Part shown: in pieces, positions 44,695-53,340 of the stretch
Numbering within the stretch: the first letter of the stretch is position 1
Layout of the letters: every line of letters begins with the position of its first letter
Assembly: GCF_008728195.1 (NCBI RefSeq)
Contig: NZ_CP031598.1
Span: 4,402,001-4,466,000 of the forward strand
Direction: 5' to 3'
From: Roseovarius indicus
GTDB lineage: Bacteria; Pseudomonadota; Alphaproteobacteria; Rhodobacterales; Rhodobacteraceae
Length of the DNA stretch: 64,000 nt
Made by a program: the position numbers and the translations under genes
The notes under the pieces: model-generated
What the model was told of the DNA's origin: nothing
Seen by the model: only the letters and a program-made list of their open reading frames with translations
The model's database searches: none

Positions 44695-46752
44695 TCAGTG
44701 AAGCGGAAAGAAGCAGGCGTGGCTGTGCCCGTCGGCCCGGGTCTCGTGCCCCGGCTTTTCGGCCCGGCACCTGTCCTGCGCATAGGGGCAGCGTGTCGCG
44801 AAATCGCAGCCCTTGGGCCGGTTGAGAAGGCTCGGCACCTCGCCCTTGACGGCCACATGCGTCAGCCGCTTGTCGGGGTCAGGCTGCGGCACGCCTTCCA
44901 CCAGCGCCTGCGTATAAGGGTGCAGCGGCTTCGAGAATATCTCCGACGCCCGCCCCTCTTCCACGATCCGGCCCAGATACATGATCGCGATCCGGTCGCT
45001 GATATGCCGCACCACCGGAAGGTTATGGGTGATGATGAGATAGCCCAGCCCATGCTCGGCCTGAAGGTCGGCCATCAGGTTCAGCACCTCGCCCTGCACC
45101 GATACGTCAAGCCCGGCGGTTGGCTCATCCGCAATGATCAGCTTGGGGTTCAGCGCCAACGCGCGGGCCACGCCCACCCGCCGTGCCTGCCCGCCCGACA
45201 ATTCATGCGGATAGCGCGTCAGGAACGGCTTCGGCAAGCGCACCATGTCGGCCAGCCGTTCCGCCTCGGCATCCAGGTCGACGCCCTTGACCCCATGCAC
45301 CTGCAACGGCTCGGTGATCAGCGCCCTGACCGACTTGCGCGGCGAGAGCGAGCCAATCGGATCCTGGAACATCATCGCCATGTCCCGGCGCAGCGGCTTG
45401 AACCGCGCCTCGGGCATGTTCCTGATCTCCTGCCCCTCGAACCGCACGGTCCCGCCCTCGGCATGTTGCAGGTTCAGCACCGTCCGCCCCAGCGTCGTCT
45501 TGCCCGAGCCGCTTTCGCCCACCAGCCCTACGGTCTCGCCCGGCCTGACCTTGATGCTCACATCAAGCACGGCATCCACGAACGGGTCCTCGATCCCCCG
45601 CATCTTCGCCTTGACCGGACCCACCGTCCGGAACCTCACGTTCAGGTCTTCCACCTCCAACAGCGGCGTGCCATCAGGCTCCCGCTTCTCGGCCACCGAA
45701 CTCTCACCGCTCCGCACGGTCAGCACGTCCAGAGGCGGCGGCCAGTCCGGGTCACGCAACGGCCCCTCAAGCAGGTGACAATTCGCATACCCGCCCGACG
45801 CCCGCATCGCCTTGGGCGGCTCGACCGTCCGGCACTCCGGCATCCGCCGCTGACAGCGGCTCGCGAAAATGCACCCCTGCTGCGGCTTCGTCAGGTCCGG
45901 AATATCGCCGGGAATAACAGGCAGCTTGCGCGACACGTCGGAAATCCGCGCCGGGTCACACTCCAGCAACGCCCGCGTATAAGGATGCTGCGCATTGTGG
46001 AAGATCTCGTGCACCGTGCCGACCTCGACCACCTCGCCCGCATACATCACCACCACGTCGTCACACAGCTCGGCAATCAGCCCGAGATTGTGCGACACCA
46101 GCACGATCGTCGCCTCCAGATCGCTCTGCAACTCGCGCAGCAGGTTGATGATCTGCGCCTCCATCGTCACGTCCAGCGCCGTGGTCGGCTCGTCCGCCAG
46201 CAACAGCTTCGGCCCGGTCAGAAGCGCCATGGCGATGCCCGCCCGCTGCCGCATCCCGCCCGAGAAATGGTGCGGGTACTGGTCGATCCGGCTTTCCGGG
46301 TCCGGTATCCCCACCTTGCGCATCATCTCGACCGCCGCCTTGCGCTTTTCGGCCTTGGTCATGTTCCGCCGCCGGTACAGGATATCGAACATCTGCCGCG
46401 CATAGTTCAGCACCGGGATCTGGCTGGTCATCGGGTCCTGGAACACGACCGAGATATCCTCGCCCCGCGTCGCCCGCATCGCCGTCGGCCCCATCCGCAG
46501 CATGTCGTCATCCTGAAACAGGATTTCGCCGCCCATCACCTCGGCATTGCCCGCCAGAAGGCCCAGAATCGACCACAGAACCGTGCTCTTCCCCGACCCG
46601 CTTTCGCCGACGATCCCCATGATCCGGCCCTTGCTGACCGGGAAGGTGATGTCGCGCAGCGCCTTCACCCGGCCCCGCGCTGTGCGGAAGTCGACCGACA
46701 GGTTGCGGATATCGAGAAGGGTTTCGGGGGCGGTGCCCATGTCCCTGGCCAT
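44695..46752 (-). CDS. Fused double ATP-binding protein of a dipeptide/oligopeptide-type ABC importer (DppD-DppF)
   Basis: 685 aa from the ATG at 46752 (AAAGGA before it), 2 bp after the permease stop. There are two complete ABC domains in one chain. The first has Walker A GESGSGKST near 44, signature FSGGMRQRAG near 165 and Walker B LLADEPTTALDV near 185. The second has Walker A GESGSGKTT near 440, signature LSGGQARRVGVAR near 545 and Walker B IIADEPTAGLDV near 570. Each ends in the oligopeptide_HPY-type Cys cluster (GCIFASRCQRRMPEC; GCDFATRCPYAQDRC) that can bind an Fe-S cluster in DppD/DppF. Usually two genes, here one. Confidence 0.92.
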   Translation of the reverse strand: MARDMGTAPETLLDIRNLSVDFRTARGRVKALRDITFPVSKGRIMGIVGESGSGKSTVLWSILGLLAGNAEVMGGEILFQDDDMLRMGPTAMRATRGEDISVVFQDPMTSQIPVLNYARQMFDILYRRRNMTKAEKRKAAVEMMRKVGIPDPESRIDQYPHHFSGGMRQRAGIAMALLTGPKLLLADEPTTALDVTMEAQIINLLRELQSDLEATIVLVSHNLGLIAELCDDVVVMYAGEVVEVGTVHEIFHNAQHPYTRALLECDPARISDVSRKLPVIPGDIPDLTKPQQGCIFASRCQRRMPECRTVEPPKAMRASGGYANCHLLEGPLRDPDWPPPLDVLTVRSGESSVAEKREPDGTPLLEVEDLNVRFRTVGPVKAKMRGIEDPFVDAVLDVSIKVRPGETVGLVGESGSGKTTLGRTVLNLQHAEGGTVRFEGQEIRNMPEARFKPLRRDMAMMFQDPIGSLSPRKSVRALITEPLQVHGVKGVDLDAEAERLADMVRLPKPFLTRYPHELSGGQARRVGVARALALNPKLIIADEPTAGLDVSVQGEVLNLMADLQAEHGLGYLIITHNLPVVRHISDRIAIMYLGRIVEEGRASEIFSKPLHPYTQALVEGVPQPDPDKRLTHVAVKGEVPSLLNRPKGCDFATRCPYAQDRCRAEKPGHETRADGHSHACFFPLH

Positions 46753-46754
46753 GT

Positions 46755-47711
46755 TCAGCGTCCTTTGCCCATGCGGGGGTCGAAGACGTCGCGCAGCGCC
46801 TCGCCCAGGAAGGTGAAACCCAGCGTCGTCAGGATCAGCGGAATGCCCCCCGCCACCACCATCCACGGCGTGTCGCGGATCACGAGATACCCTTCGTTCA
46901 GGATCGTCCCCCAGCTCGCCGTGGGCGGCAGCACGCCCAGCCCGATAAAGCTCAGCCCCGCCTCCACCGTCACCACCACCGGCACGTCCATCGCCGCCAA
47001 AATCAGCAGCGGCCCAACCACGTTCGGCATGATGTGATGCATCAGGATCCGCCCCGTCGAGGCGCCGAGCGACCGCTCCGCCATGATGAAATCGGTATTG
47101 CGTAGCGTCATCGTCGCCGTCCTTGCCACGCGGGCATATTGCGGAATCGACGTCACGATCACGATGGTCAGCACGATCGCCAGGCTCGGCCCCGTCAGCG
47201 CCACCGTGGCCAGCGCCAGAACGATCGTCGGAAACGCCCGCACCGTGTCGAACATCAGCAACAGGAAGTTATCCAGCCACCGCGGCCCATACCCCGCGAT
47301 CATGCCCAAAATCAGCCCCACCACCAGCGAGATCGACACGCCGATCGCCGCCACCTTCAGCGCCACCCGGCCCCCGTAAAGGATGCGCGAATAGGTATCG
47401 CGGCCCAGCTGATCGGTCCCCGCGAAGTGATCCAGCGTCGGGTAGGACAGCCTTGCGGGAATATCCAAGGCGTTGGGGTCATGCGTGGCAAAGAAAGGCG
47501 CGAAGATCGCGCTGGCAAAGAACATCACCACCAGCACCAGCCCGATGACCCCCTGCCAGTTGGTCAGGAACATCTTCAGCTTCTCGCGCCGCTCGCGCGA
47601 CGCGGATTCCCGCATCTCGTCTGCCGAGGCATGCTCGGGCAGGCCGGAACTGTCGAGCGTCGGCTCGCCGACATCCTTGTCGGAGGGGGGCTCAGAGGGA
47701 TTCGCGGACAC
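46755..47711 (-). CDS. Dipeptide/oligopeptide-type ABC permease (DppC-like)
   Basis: 318 aa from a GTG at 47711; a TTG at 47729 and an ATG at 47615 are other options, and none has a clear ribosome site. The first 50 residues are polar, then TM1 GVIGLVLVVMFFASAIFAPF, the periplasmic HFAGTDQLGRDTYSRILYGGRVAL motif of DppC/OppC, and the EAA loop MAERSLGASTGRILMHHIMPN near 205. It overlaps the end of the first permease gene by about 20 bp. Confidence 0.88.
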   Translation of the reverse strand: MSANPSEPPSDKDVGEPTLDSSGLPEHASADEMRESASRERREKLKMFLTNWQGVIGLVLVVMFFASAIFAPFFATHDPNALDIPARLSYPTLDHFAGTDQLGRDTYSRILYGGRVALKVAAIGVSISLVVGLILGMIAGYGPRWLDNFLLLMFDTVRAFPTIVLALATVALTGPSLAIVLTIVIVTSIPQYARVARTATMTLRNTDFIMAERSLGASTGRILMHHIMPNVVGPLLILAAMDVPVVVTVEAGLSFIGLGVLPPTASWGTILNEGYLVIRDTPWMVVAGGIPLILTTLGFTFLGEALRDVFDPRMGKGR

Positions 47712-48636
47712 GGGGATCAAACCAGGCAATAAGGAGGTCGGACATCAGGACGATGGCGATATACATGGCCGTGGCCACCAGCACCGCGCCCTGCACGACG
47801 GGAAAGTTGCGCGCCATGACGGCGTCGTAGATCAGCTTGCCGATACCGGGCCGGGAAAAGATGATCTCGGCAAAGACCGTGGCCGAGATCAGCCCGCCGA
47901 ACCCCATCCCGATCAGCGTGATCGTCGGCAGGATCGCCACGCGCAGCGCATAGCCGTAAACGATCCGGCGGGGGCGCAGGCCGAACGCCTTCGCCGAGCG
48001 GATGTAAGGCTCCGCCATCACCTCCAGCATCGAGGCCCGCACCATCCGGGCAAGATACCCCACCCAGCTCAGCCCCACGGCGAAGGCCGGCAGGATCAGG
48101 TGGCTCAGCTGGTCCATCGCATCGCCGGGCTCGCCCGCGCCGATGGCCGGAAGCCAGCGCAGCTCCACCGCGAAAATCAGCAACGCCCAGATCGACACAA
48201 GAAAGGACGGCACCGCAATCGTGCCCACCGACATCACCCCGGTGATCCGGTCCAGCCAGCTATTGGGTCTCACCGCCGCAAGGCAGCCCAGCGGCAGCCC
48301 CAGCAGCACCGCCCAGCCCATCGAGGCACAGATCAGCGCCAGCGTGAACCCGATCCGGTCGCCCACCACGGCGGTCACGTTCCGGTCGGAAAACACGTCG
48401 ACCCCAAGGTCGCCGGTCACCGCGTTGCCCACGTAGATCAGGAACTGCCGCCACACCGGCTCGTCCAGGTGCATCTTCGCGGCATAACGCGCGATGGCCT
48501 CGGGCGTCGCCCGCGGGCCAAGCGCAATGGTCGCCGGATCGCCCGGGATCAGGTGCAGCAGCGAAAACAGCACCAGCACGACCAGCACGATCACCAGCGC
48601 GGACAGGCCGAGCCGTTTGATGAGATAGAAAAGCAC
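47692..48636 (-). CDS. Dipeptide/oligopeptide-type ABC permease (DppB-like)
   Basis: 314 aa. Begins MLFYLIKRLGLSALVIVLVVLVLFSLLHLIPGDPATIALG, the DppB/OppB pattern with LIPGDP. The EAA loop YIRSAKAFGLRPRRIVYGYAL is near 205, and six membrane segments are seen. It follows the binding-protein gene after a 60-bp gap that holds a stem-loop. Confidence 0.92.
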   Translation of the reverse strand: MLFYLIKRLGLSALVIVLVVLVLFSLLHLIPGDPATIALGPRATPEAIARYAAKMHLDEPVWRQFLIYVGNAVTGDLGVDVFSDRNVTAVVGDRIGFTLALICASMGWAVLLGLPLGCLAAVRPNSWLDRITGVMSVGTIAVPSFLVSIWALLIFAVELRWLPAIGAGEPGDAMDQLSHLILPAFAVGLSWVGYLARMVRASMLEVMAEPYIRSAKAFGLRPRRIVYGYALRVAILPTITLIGMGFGGLISATVFAEIIFSRPGIGKLIYDAVMARNFPVVQGAVLVATAMYIAIVLMSDLLIAWFDPRVRESL

Positions 48637-48658
48637 GGGAAAATCCCCCAGCCGAGCT

Positions 48659-48689
48659 GGCCCCGCGCCGCACCGGGCTGCACGGGGCC
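48659..48689 (-). promoter_or_regulatory. Stem-loop between peptide SBP and permease genes
   Basis: GGCCCCG / CGGGGCC (7 bp) encloses a 17-nt loop in the 60-bp gap after the substrate-binding-protein stop. No U-run follows. It is the third SBP-to-permease stem-loop in this window and may stabilise the SBP message. Confidence 0.5.
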
Positions 48690-48696
48690 CTCGACA

Positions 48697-50247
48697 TTAC
48701 ATCTGCTCGAACCGGCGGTAGTTCAGCTCGCCCGACGGCGCGGTGTTGATCTTGATATCCGCACTGTGAAGATAGGATTCTGGCTCATGGTTGATCCAGA
48801 CATAGGCGCCCGTGTTCTCCATGATCTCCTGCATGCGAAGGTAGATTTCCTCGCGCTTGGCCGTATCGGTCTCGGCGATGCCTTCCTCGTACAGCCGGTC
48901 GAACTCCTCGTCCGTCCACCGCTCCCAGTTCCAGATGCCGACCTGGCTCGAAACGAACCACTGGGTCGACTCGTAGGGGTCGGGCGTGGTCGCATAGCGC
49001 ATCAGCCACAGCTCCAGCTCCTGCCAGGTGTCGCCCTTGCTCTCCATGCCCATTTCCCAGAACGGGCCGCTGTCGACCGGAAGCACCTTTACGGTGATGC
49101 CCACGGCCGCCAGGTTCGCCTGGATGATCTGCGCGGTCAGCATCCGCTCCTGCTGGTTCAGCGTCCGCAGCGTCAGCTCCAGCCCCGAAACGCCCGCCTC
49201 GTCCAGAAGCGCCTTCGCCTTGGCCGGGTCATAGCTGTAGTTGGTATTCGGCCGCTGGCCCAGAAGACCCGGGCAGACAATGCCGTTCGACTTGGTCGAG
49301 GTGCCCGAATAGGCCCCCTGCAGGATCGACTCGACATCGACCGCGTGCTGGATCGCCTGACGCACCTTGAGGTCCTGCAGCTTGGGATGCTCGGTGTTCA
49401 TGCCCATCCACAGGTACTGAAGCTCGCCCGCCGTGGTGATGCCGGCATTCTCGGGCATGTTCTTGGCATACCGCGCCAGCGTATCCGGGCTCAGCTCGGT
49501 ACAGTCCATCTCGCCCGCGTCGAACGCCAGCTCCGACGCCTTCACCTCGGTGATGACATGCGCCTCGACCCGCTCGAAGCCCGGCGCCGGGCCGGTCCAT
49601 TCGGGGTTCAGCTCGAACACCACCCGCTGACCGGGGGTCGCGCTATAGGTGTACGGGCCACAGACCGCCGGGAAATCGATGGTGAACTTGCCACCCGCAT
49701 CCTTGACCGCCTGTTCACAGACAATCGCCCCCGGGCCGTGGCACAGCGTCACCATGAAGAACGGCGCGAACGGCTTGTTCAGCACGATCGTCCCGGTCAG
49801 GTCGCCGGTCACTTCGACATGGTCCATGGCATCGAAATACCCGGCCCAGTCGCTGTCCTTCATCCGCTCATACGAGAACTTGACGTCCGACGCCTTCAGC
49901 GTGCCGTACCCGTTCGACCATTGCAGCCCCTCGGCCAGCTCGAAATCGATCCGCGTGGGCTCGCTCTGCTCAAGCTTGGTCACGTAATAGGTCGGCCGCC
50001 AGGTGAACGTGTCGCCGTCCTGCACATACTCGGCCAGGAACGGAAGGCACTGCTTCTGCGCTTCCACCTCGCTGCCGCCGACCATGAAGCCCGGGTCGAG
50101 CACGTTGTTGTCGCCGTCGATGCGCACGCGCAGCACCTTGCCCATCTCCGCCCGGCCCATGGTGGGCCAGCCGGTCGTCATCGTCGCCGCGCCAATGGCG
50201 GCCGTCGAGGCAAGGAAGCCCCGGCGCGAAAGTGTCGGTTTGGTCAT
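48697..50247 (-). CDS. Peptide-type ABC substrate-binding protein (SBP_bac_5, DppA/OppA-like)
   Basis: 516 aa from the ATG at 50247 (GGGAG before it; a longer frame reaches 50532 but crosses the control region). A twin-arginine signal is clear: SRRGFLAST at residues 7-15 then a hydrophobic stretch and a GRA-E cleavage site near 33. Mature features are DVKFSYERMKD, VRQAIQHAVDVESIL near 295 and DPAKAKALLDEAG near 345, typical of the SBP_bac_5 family. It delivers a peptide or other compound to the DppBC-like permease. Presence of a C69 homologue and a CocE/NonD hydrolase suggests peptide or acyl-amide uptake. Confidence 0.9.
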   Translation of the reverse strand: MTKPTLSRRGFLASTAAIGAATMTTGWPTMGRAEMGKVLRVRIDGDNNVLDPGFMVGGSEVEAQKQCLPFLAEYVQDGDTFTWRPTYYVTKLEQSEPTRIDFELAEGLQWSNGYGTLKASDVKFSYERMKDSDWAGYFDAMDHVEVTGDLTGTIVLNKPFAPFFMVTLCHGPGAIVCEQAVKDAGGKFTIDFPAVCGPYTYSATPGQRVVFELNPEWTGPAPGFERVEAHVITEVKASELAFDAGEMDCTELSPDTLARYAKNMPENAGITTAGELQYLWMGMNTEHPKLQDLKVRQAIQHAVDVESILQGAYSGTSTKSNGIVCPGLLGQRPNTNYSYDPAKAKALLDEAGVSGLELTLRTLNQQERMLTAQIIQANLAAVGITVKVLPVDSGPFWEMGMESKGDTWQELELWLMRYATTPDPYESTQWFVSSQVGIWNWERWTDEEFDRLYEEGIAETDTAKREEIYLRMQEIMENTGAYVWINHEPESYLHSADIKINTAPSGELNYRRFEQM

Positions 50248-50319
50248 TGAGTTCTCCCTGGTAAGGTCTTTTGTTGCGGCAAGTCTAGCCACAGGGCGGT
50301 GACGCAATCCATTTCGCAC

Positions 50320-50333
50320 CACTTCGCGAAGTG
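50320..50333. promoter_or_regulatory. Perfect 14-bp palindrome CACTTCGCGAAGTG upstream of the peptide SBP gene
   Basis: The palindrome lies about 75-85 bp before the SBP start, in the 113-bp gap after the CocE-type hydrolase gene, where an operator would be expected. A second inverted repeat AGCTTC-N7-GAAGCT (50344-50362) overlaps the hydrolase stop codon. No binding protein is known; the XRE-type regulator at 52518 is a candidate. Confidence 0.45.
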
Positions 50334-50360
50334 ACGCAGTCAAAGCTTCGCTTGGTGAAG

Positions 50361-52376
50361 CTACTGGAAATCCCGCGGAATCGTCTCCTCCCAGGTCAGG
50401 TCCTCGATCAGCTCGTCGCCCTCCCACGCGCGCATCCGGGCCGAGATCCGGAAATCCTTGGAACAGCAGGTCAGCTTGGTCTTCGTCTCGGTCCGCACGT
50501 TCCAGTCGCCGCGCGACAGATCGAAATACCATTCCGTCTCGCCCGTCGTCGTCTCCGGGTCGTCGCCGATCACCGAATACCGCTCGTAGCCCTGCTCGCC
50601 CACGATCAGGTCGTTATCGACATAGCGCACCCGGCCGCCGCCATTCGCGATCTGCATCTCGACCTTGCCGGTGCCCGCGTCCTCGACAATGCGGTGGTAC
50701 ACCTCCCCCGGCTCCAGCTGCTCGACCGGATGCGGCGGCGGAAGCTGCGCCGGCGCAAACTCCGCCAGCGCCTCGTCCTGCGCCGAGGGCGTGCGCAGCG
50801 GCAGCTCGAGATAACTGCCCTCGGTATGCACCGTCATCGTCACCGCCTCGGGCGCGGTCCAGATCATCGGGAAATAGCTGGTCGACAGCGCCAGCCGCAG
50901 CCTGTGGCCCACAGGGAAATTCTGCGCCACATGCTTCATCGGAATGGTGATCTCGTACACCTTGCCCGGCTCCAGCATCTCGGGCGTCTCGTGGCTGTCG
51001 CGATGCGTCAGGTTGAACACCCCGAACGAAACCCGTGTCGACGCGCCATCAGGCGCCACGTCACAGATCCGCGCGCCCAGCGTGGCAACCGGTCGGTCGA
51101 CCGACACCTGCAACACCACGTTGGCATCGCCCGCGAACTCCAGCGGCTCCTCCAACGGCGCGGAGTCAAAACACAGGCTGCCGGAATCCTCGCGCCGCTG
51201 GTCGATCGGCGCATCGCCGGGCGTGGAATAGGCACACCAGATGCCCGACCCCATGCCGACCCAAAGCGGCGAATGATGCTCCAGCTTGCCTTGCGCCCCC
51301 GGTACCTCCGTCGAAAGCGACCCGTCGGCACCAAGGTGAAACGGCGTCCGCTCGATATTCGGCGAAGGCCAGGATGGCTCCGCCACCCAGCGGCCCGGCC
51401 GATCCTTGTACCAGCCCGAGGGCGGCACGCTGTCCTGCATGTAGTGCCGCACCTGCGGTTCCTCCATGATGCCGGTCTCCTGCCCCTTCAGCCAGTGATC
51501 CCACCAGCGCAGCTCTTCGCTCAGGAAATCCATCGCCGGCCCGGGCTGCCCGATATGCGGATACCGGTGCGCCCAGGGCCCCACCAAGCCCTTGCTCGGC
51601 CCCGGCAAGTTCTCGACCAGCCGATAGACCGACCGGCAATAGCCATCGGCCCAGCCCGAGACCCCGTAAACCGGGATCTGCACCTTCGACCAGTCCTCGC
51701 AGATCGAGCCGTGCTTCCAGTAATCGTCCCGCCGCTGATGCTCCAGCCACGTCTTCAGCCACAGCCCGCTGCCCCGCAGCCGCTCGCGCCACATCTCGCG
51801 CCAGCTCTCGCCGACGTTCGCCGGGTCCGGCGGCAGGGTGTTCAGCCCGAACATGATCGACGCCCAGCCCAGCTGCTCGGTCAGCATGCAGCCGCCCATG
51901 TAGTGAATGTCGTCGGCATAGCGGTCATCGGTCGAACACAGCGTGATGATCGCCTTCAGCGCCGGCGGCTGCAAAGCGGCAATCTGCAACCCGTTGAACC
52001 CGCCCCAGGAAATCCCGATCATGCCGACATTGCCGTCGCACCACGGCTGCTCGGCCAGCCACGCGATCGCGTCGCACCCGTCCTGGAGCTCCTGCTCGGT
52101 GTACTCGTCCACCATCAGCCCTTCCGAATCCCCCGCCCCGCGCAGGTCGAGCCGCACCACCACGTAGCCATGCGCCGCCAGGTGCGGCTGCATCGTGGCA
52201 TCCCGCTCGGCCGTCCCGTCGTTCTTGCGATAGGGCAGGTATTCGAGGATCACCGGAACCGGCTGATCCACCGCCGTCTTGGGCCGCCAGATCCGCGCCG
52301 CCAGCTTGCAGCCATCGGGCATCGGGATGATCGTATGGGGGATAACCTCGATCTCTTGCGGGTATTCGTTCTTCAT
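50361..52376 (-). CDS. CocE/NonD-family alpha/beta hydrolase
   Basis: 671 aa from the ATG at 52376 (GGGAG before it). An N-terminal alpha/beta-hydrolase domain has LDLRGAGDSEG near 77-86 and the nucleophile Ser123 in GMIGISWGGFNG. A helical cap follows, and a C-terminal jelly-roll domain (X-Pro dipeptidyl-peptidase C-terminal type) runs from about 390. This is the architecture of cocaine esterase, alpha-amino acid ester hydrolase and NonD-type enzymes; no signal peptide is seen, so it acts in the cytoplasm. It is 113 bp upstream of the peptide importer on the same strand, so it may process the imported compound. Confidence 0.88.
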   Translation of the reverse strand: MKNEYPQEIEVIPHTIIPMPDGCKLAARIWRPKTAVDQPVPVILEYLPYRKNDGTAERDATMQPHLAAHGYVVVRLDLRGAGDSEGLMVDEYTEQELQDGCDAIAWLAEQPWCDGNVGMIGISWGGFNGLQIAALQPPALKAIITLCSTDDRYADDIHYMGGCMLTEQLGWASIMFGLNTLPPDPANVGESWREMWRERLRGSGLWLKTWLEHQRRDDYWKHGSICEDWSKVQIPVYGVSGWADGYCRSVYRLVENLPGPSKGLVGPWAHRYPHIGQPGPAMDFLSEELRWWDHWLKGQETGIMEEPQVRHYMQDSVPPSGWYKDRPGRWVAEPSWPSPNIERTPFHLGADGSLSTEVPGAQGKLEHHSPLWVGMGSGIWCAYSTPGDAPIDQRREDSGSLCFDSAPLEEPLEFAGDANVVLQVSVDRPVATLGARICDVAPDGASTRVSFGVFNLTHRDSHETPEMLEPGKVYEITIPMKHVAQNFPVGHRLRLALSTSYFPMIWTAPEAVTMTVHTEGSYLELPLRTPSAQDEALAEFAPAQLPPPHPVEQLEPGEVYHRIVEDAGTGKVEMQIANGGGRVRYVDNDLIVGEQGYERYSVIGDDPETTTGETEWYFDLSRGDWNVRTETKTKLTCCSKDFRISARMRAWEGDELIEDLTWEETIPRDFQ

Positions 52377-52482
52377 CTCTGGCACTCCCTGTCGCGCGCA
52401 TATACCGGCCCTGGCCGGCCCTTTTTCCGGCCCGAGCCTCTTCGACATCGGACCGTATTCCAATTTCGCGGGGCTTCGTGAC

Positions 52483-52517
52483 TTGACACGTTTCCCACTT
52501 CAGTATGCGATAGAGAC
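52483..52517 (+). promoter_or_regulatory. Possible promoter of the XRE-type regulator
   Basis: TTGACA (52483-52488) is a perfect -35 box. A -10 box is weak (TATGCG at 52504 with a 15-bp gap, or TGCGAT at 52506 with 17 bp). With the 17-bp spacing transcription would start at about the ATG, and no good Shine-Dalgarno is seen. Confidence 0.35.
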
Positions 52518-53330
52518 ATGGCTACCGACTTCAGCGCCAATCTCAACCTCCTGTGCAGCTACCAACGCTCCATTGCCGAGGTATGCCGCCGGCTCAATGT
52601 GAACCGGCAACAATTCAACCGCTACCTCAATGGGCAATCTCGGCCCTCGCGGCACAACATGCGGCGCATCTGCGATTATTTCGGCGTCACCGAATCCGAA
52701 ATCCTGGTGGAACACGCGCAGTTCGAGCAGATGATCACCCTGCGCCGCCGCCCCGTCGAACGGACCGAGCTGGAACGCCCGCTCTCGCACCTGCAAACCC
52801 TCTACCAGCACTCGCAGGACCTGCAGAAATACGTGGGCTTCTACTACCGCTACTTCTATTCCTTCGGCAACAAGGGCATGGTCTTCCGCACGCTGGCCAC
52901 CATCTACCGCGCCGAGGGGCGCTATTACTGGAAGAACATCGAAATCCTGCGCGACCAGACCACCGGCCGCACCACCGGGCTCAACAAGTACGAGGGGCTC
53001 GTCTTCTTCCTCGCCGACCGCGTCTACATCATGGAATACGAAAGCCTCGAGGTGAACTCGATCACCCAGATGACGCTCTATCCCAGCTACCAGCACCGGC
53101 TCGACTGTCTCTATGGCATCCAGACCGGCGGGCCCACCCGCCGCGGCCGCAAACCCGGCGCCTCCCGCGTCGCGCTGGAATTCCTCGGCCGCAACATCGA
53201 CGTCAAACAGGCCCTCCGCCAGACAGGCCTCTACGACCCCTCCACCGGCGTCCTGCGCGACGACATCGCCAGCGCCATCGTCAACACCATCGACCCCGGT
53301 GATTTCGTGCTGGAAATCGAGGCGCCCTGA
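52518..53330 (+). CDS. XRE-family (helix-turn-helix) transcriptional regulator
   Basis: 270 aa. The N-terminal domain is a Cro/CI-type HTH: SIAEVCRRLNVNRQQFNRYLNGQSRPSRHNMRRICDYFGV (about 18-57). The remaining 200 residues form a separate domain with many aromatics (YVGFYYRYFYSFGNKGMVFRTL near 107-128, IYIMEYESLEVNSIT-like) that could sense a ligand. I do not recognise it as a named family. It is divergent from the CocE hydrolase and peptide importer with 141 bp between, so it probably regulates them. Confidence 0.85.
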   Translation: MATDFSANLNLLCSYQRSIAEVCRRLNVNRQQFNRYLNGQSRPSRHNMRRICDYFGVTESEILVEHAQFEQMITLRRRPVERTELERPLSHLQTLYQHSQDLQKYVGFYYRYFYSFGNKGMVFRTLATIYRAEGRYYWKNIEILRDQTTGRTTGLNKYEGLVFFLADRVYIMEYESLEVNSITQMTLYPSYQHRLDCLYGIQTGGPTRRGRKPGASRVALEFLGRNIDVKQALRQTGLYDPSTGVLRDDIASAIVNTIDPGDFVLEIEAP

Positions 53331-53340
53331 CATACCGCCA

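Noticed and set aside
43366..50250. Very long plus-strand frames (1223 and 925 codons) across the peptide-importer operon
   Set aside because: They run antisense to clear ABC transporter and dipeptidase genes and have shadow-type Arg/His/Pro composition.
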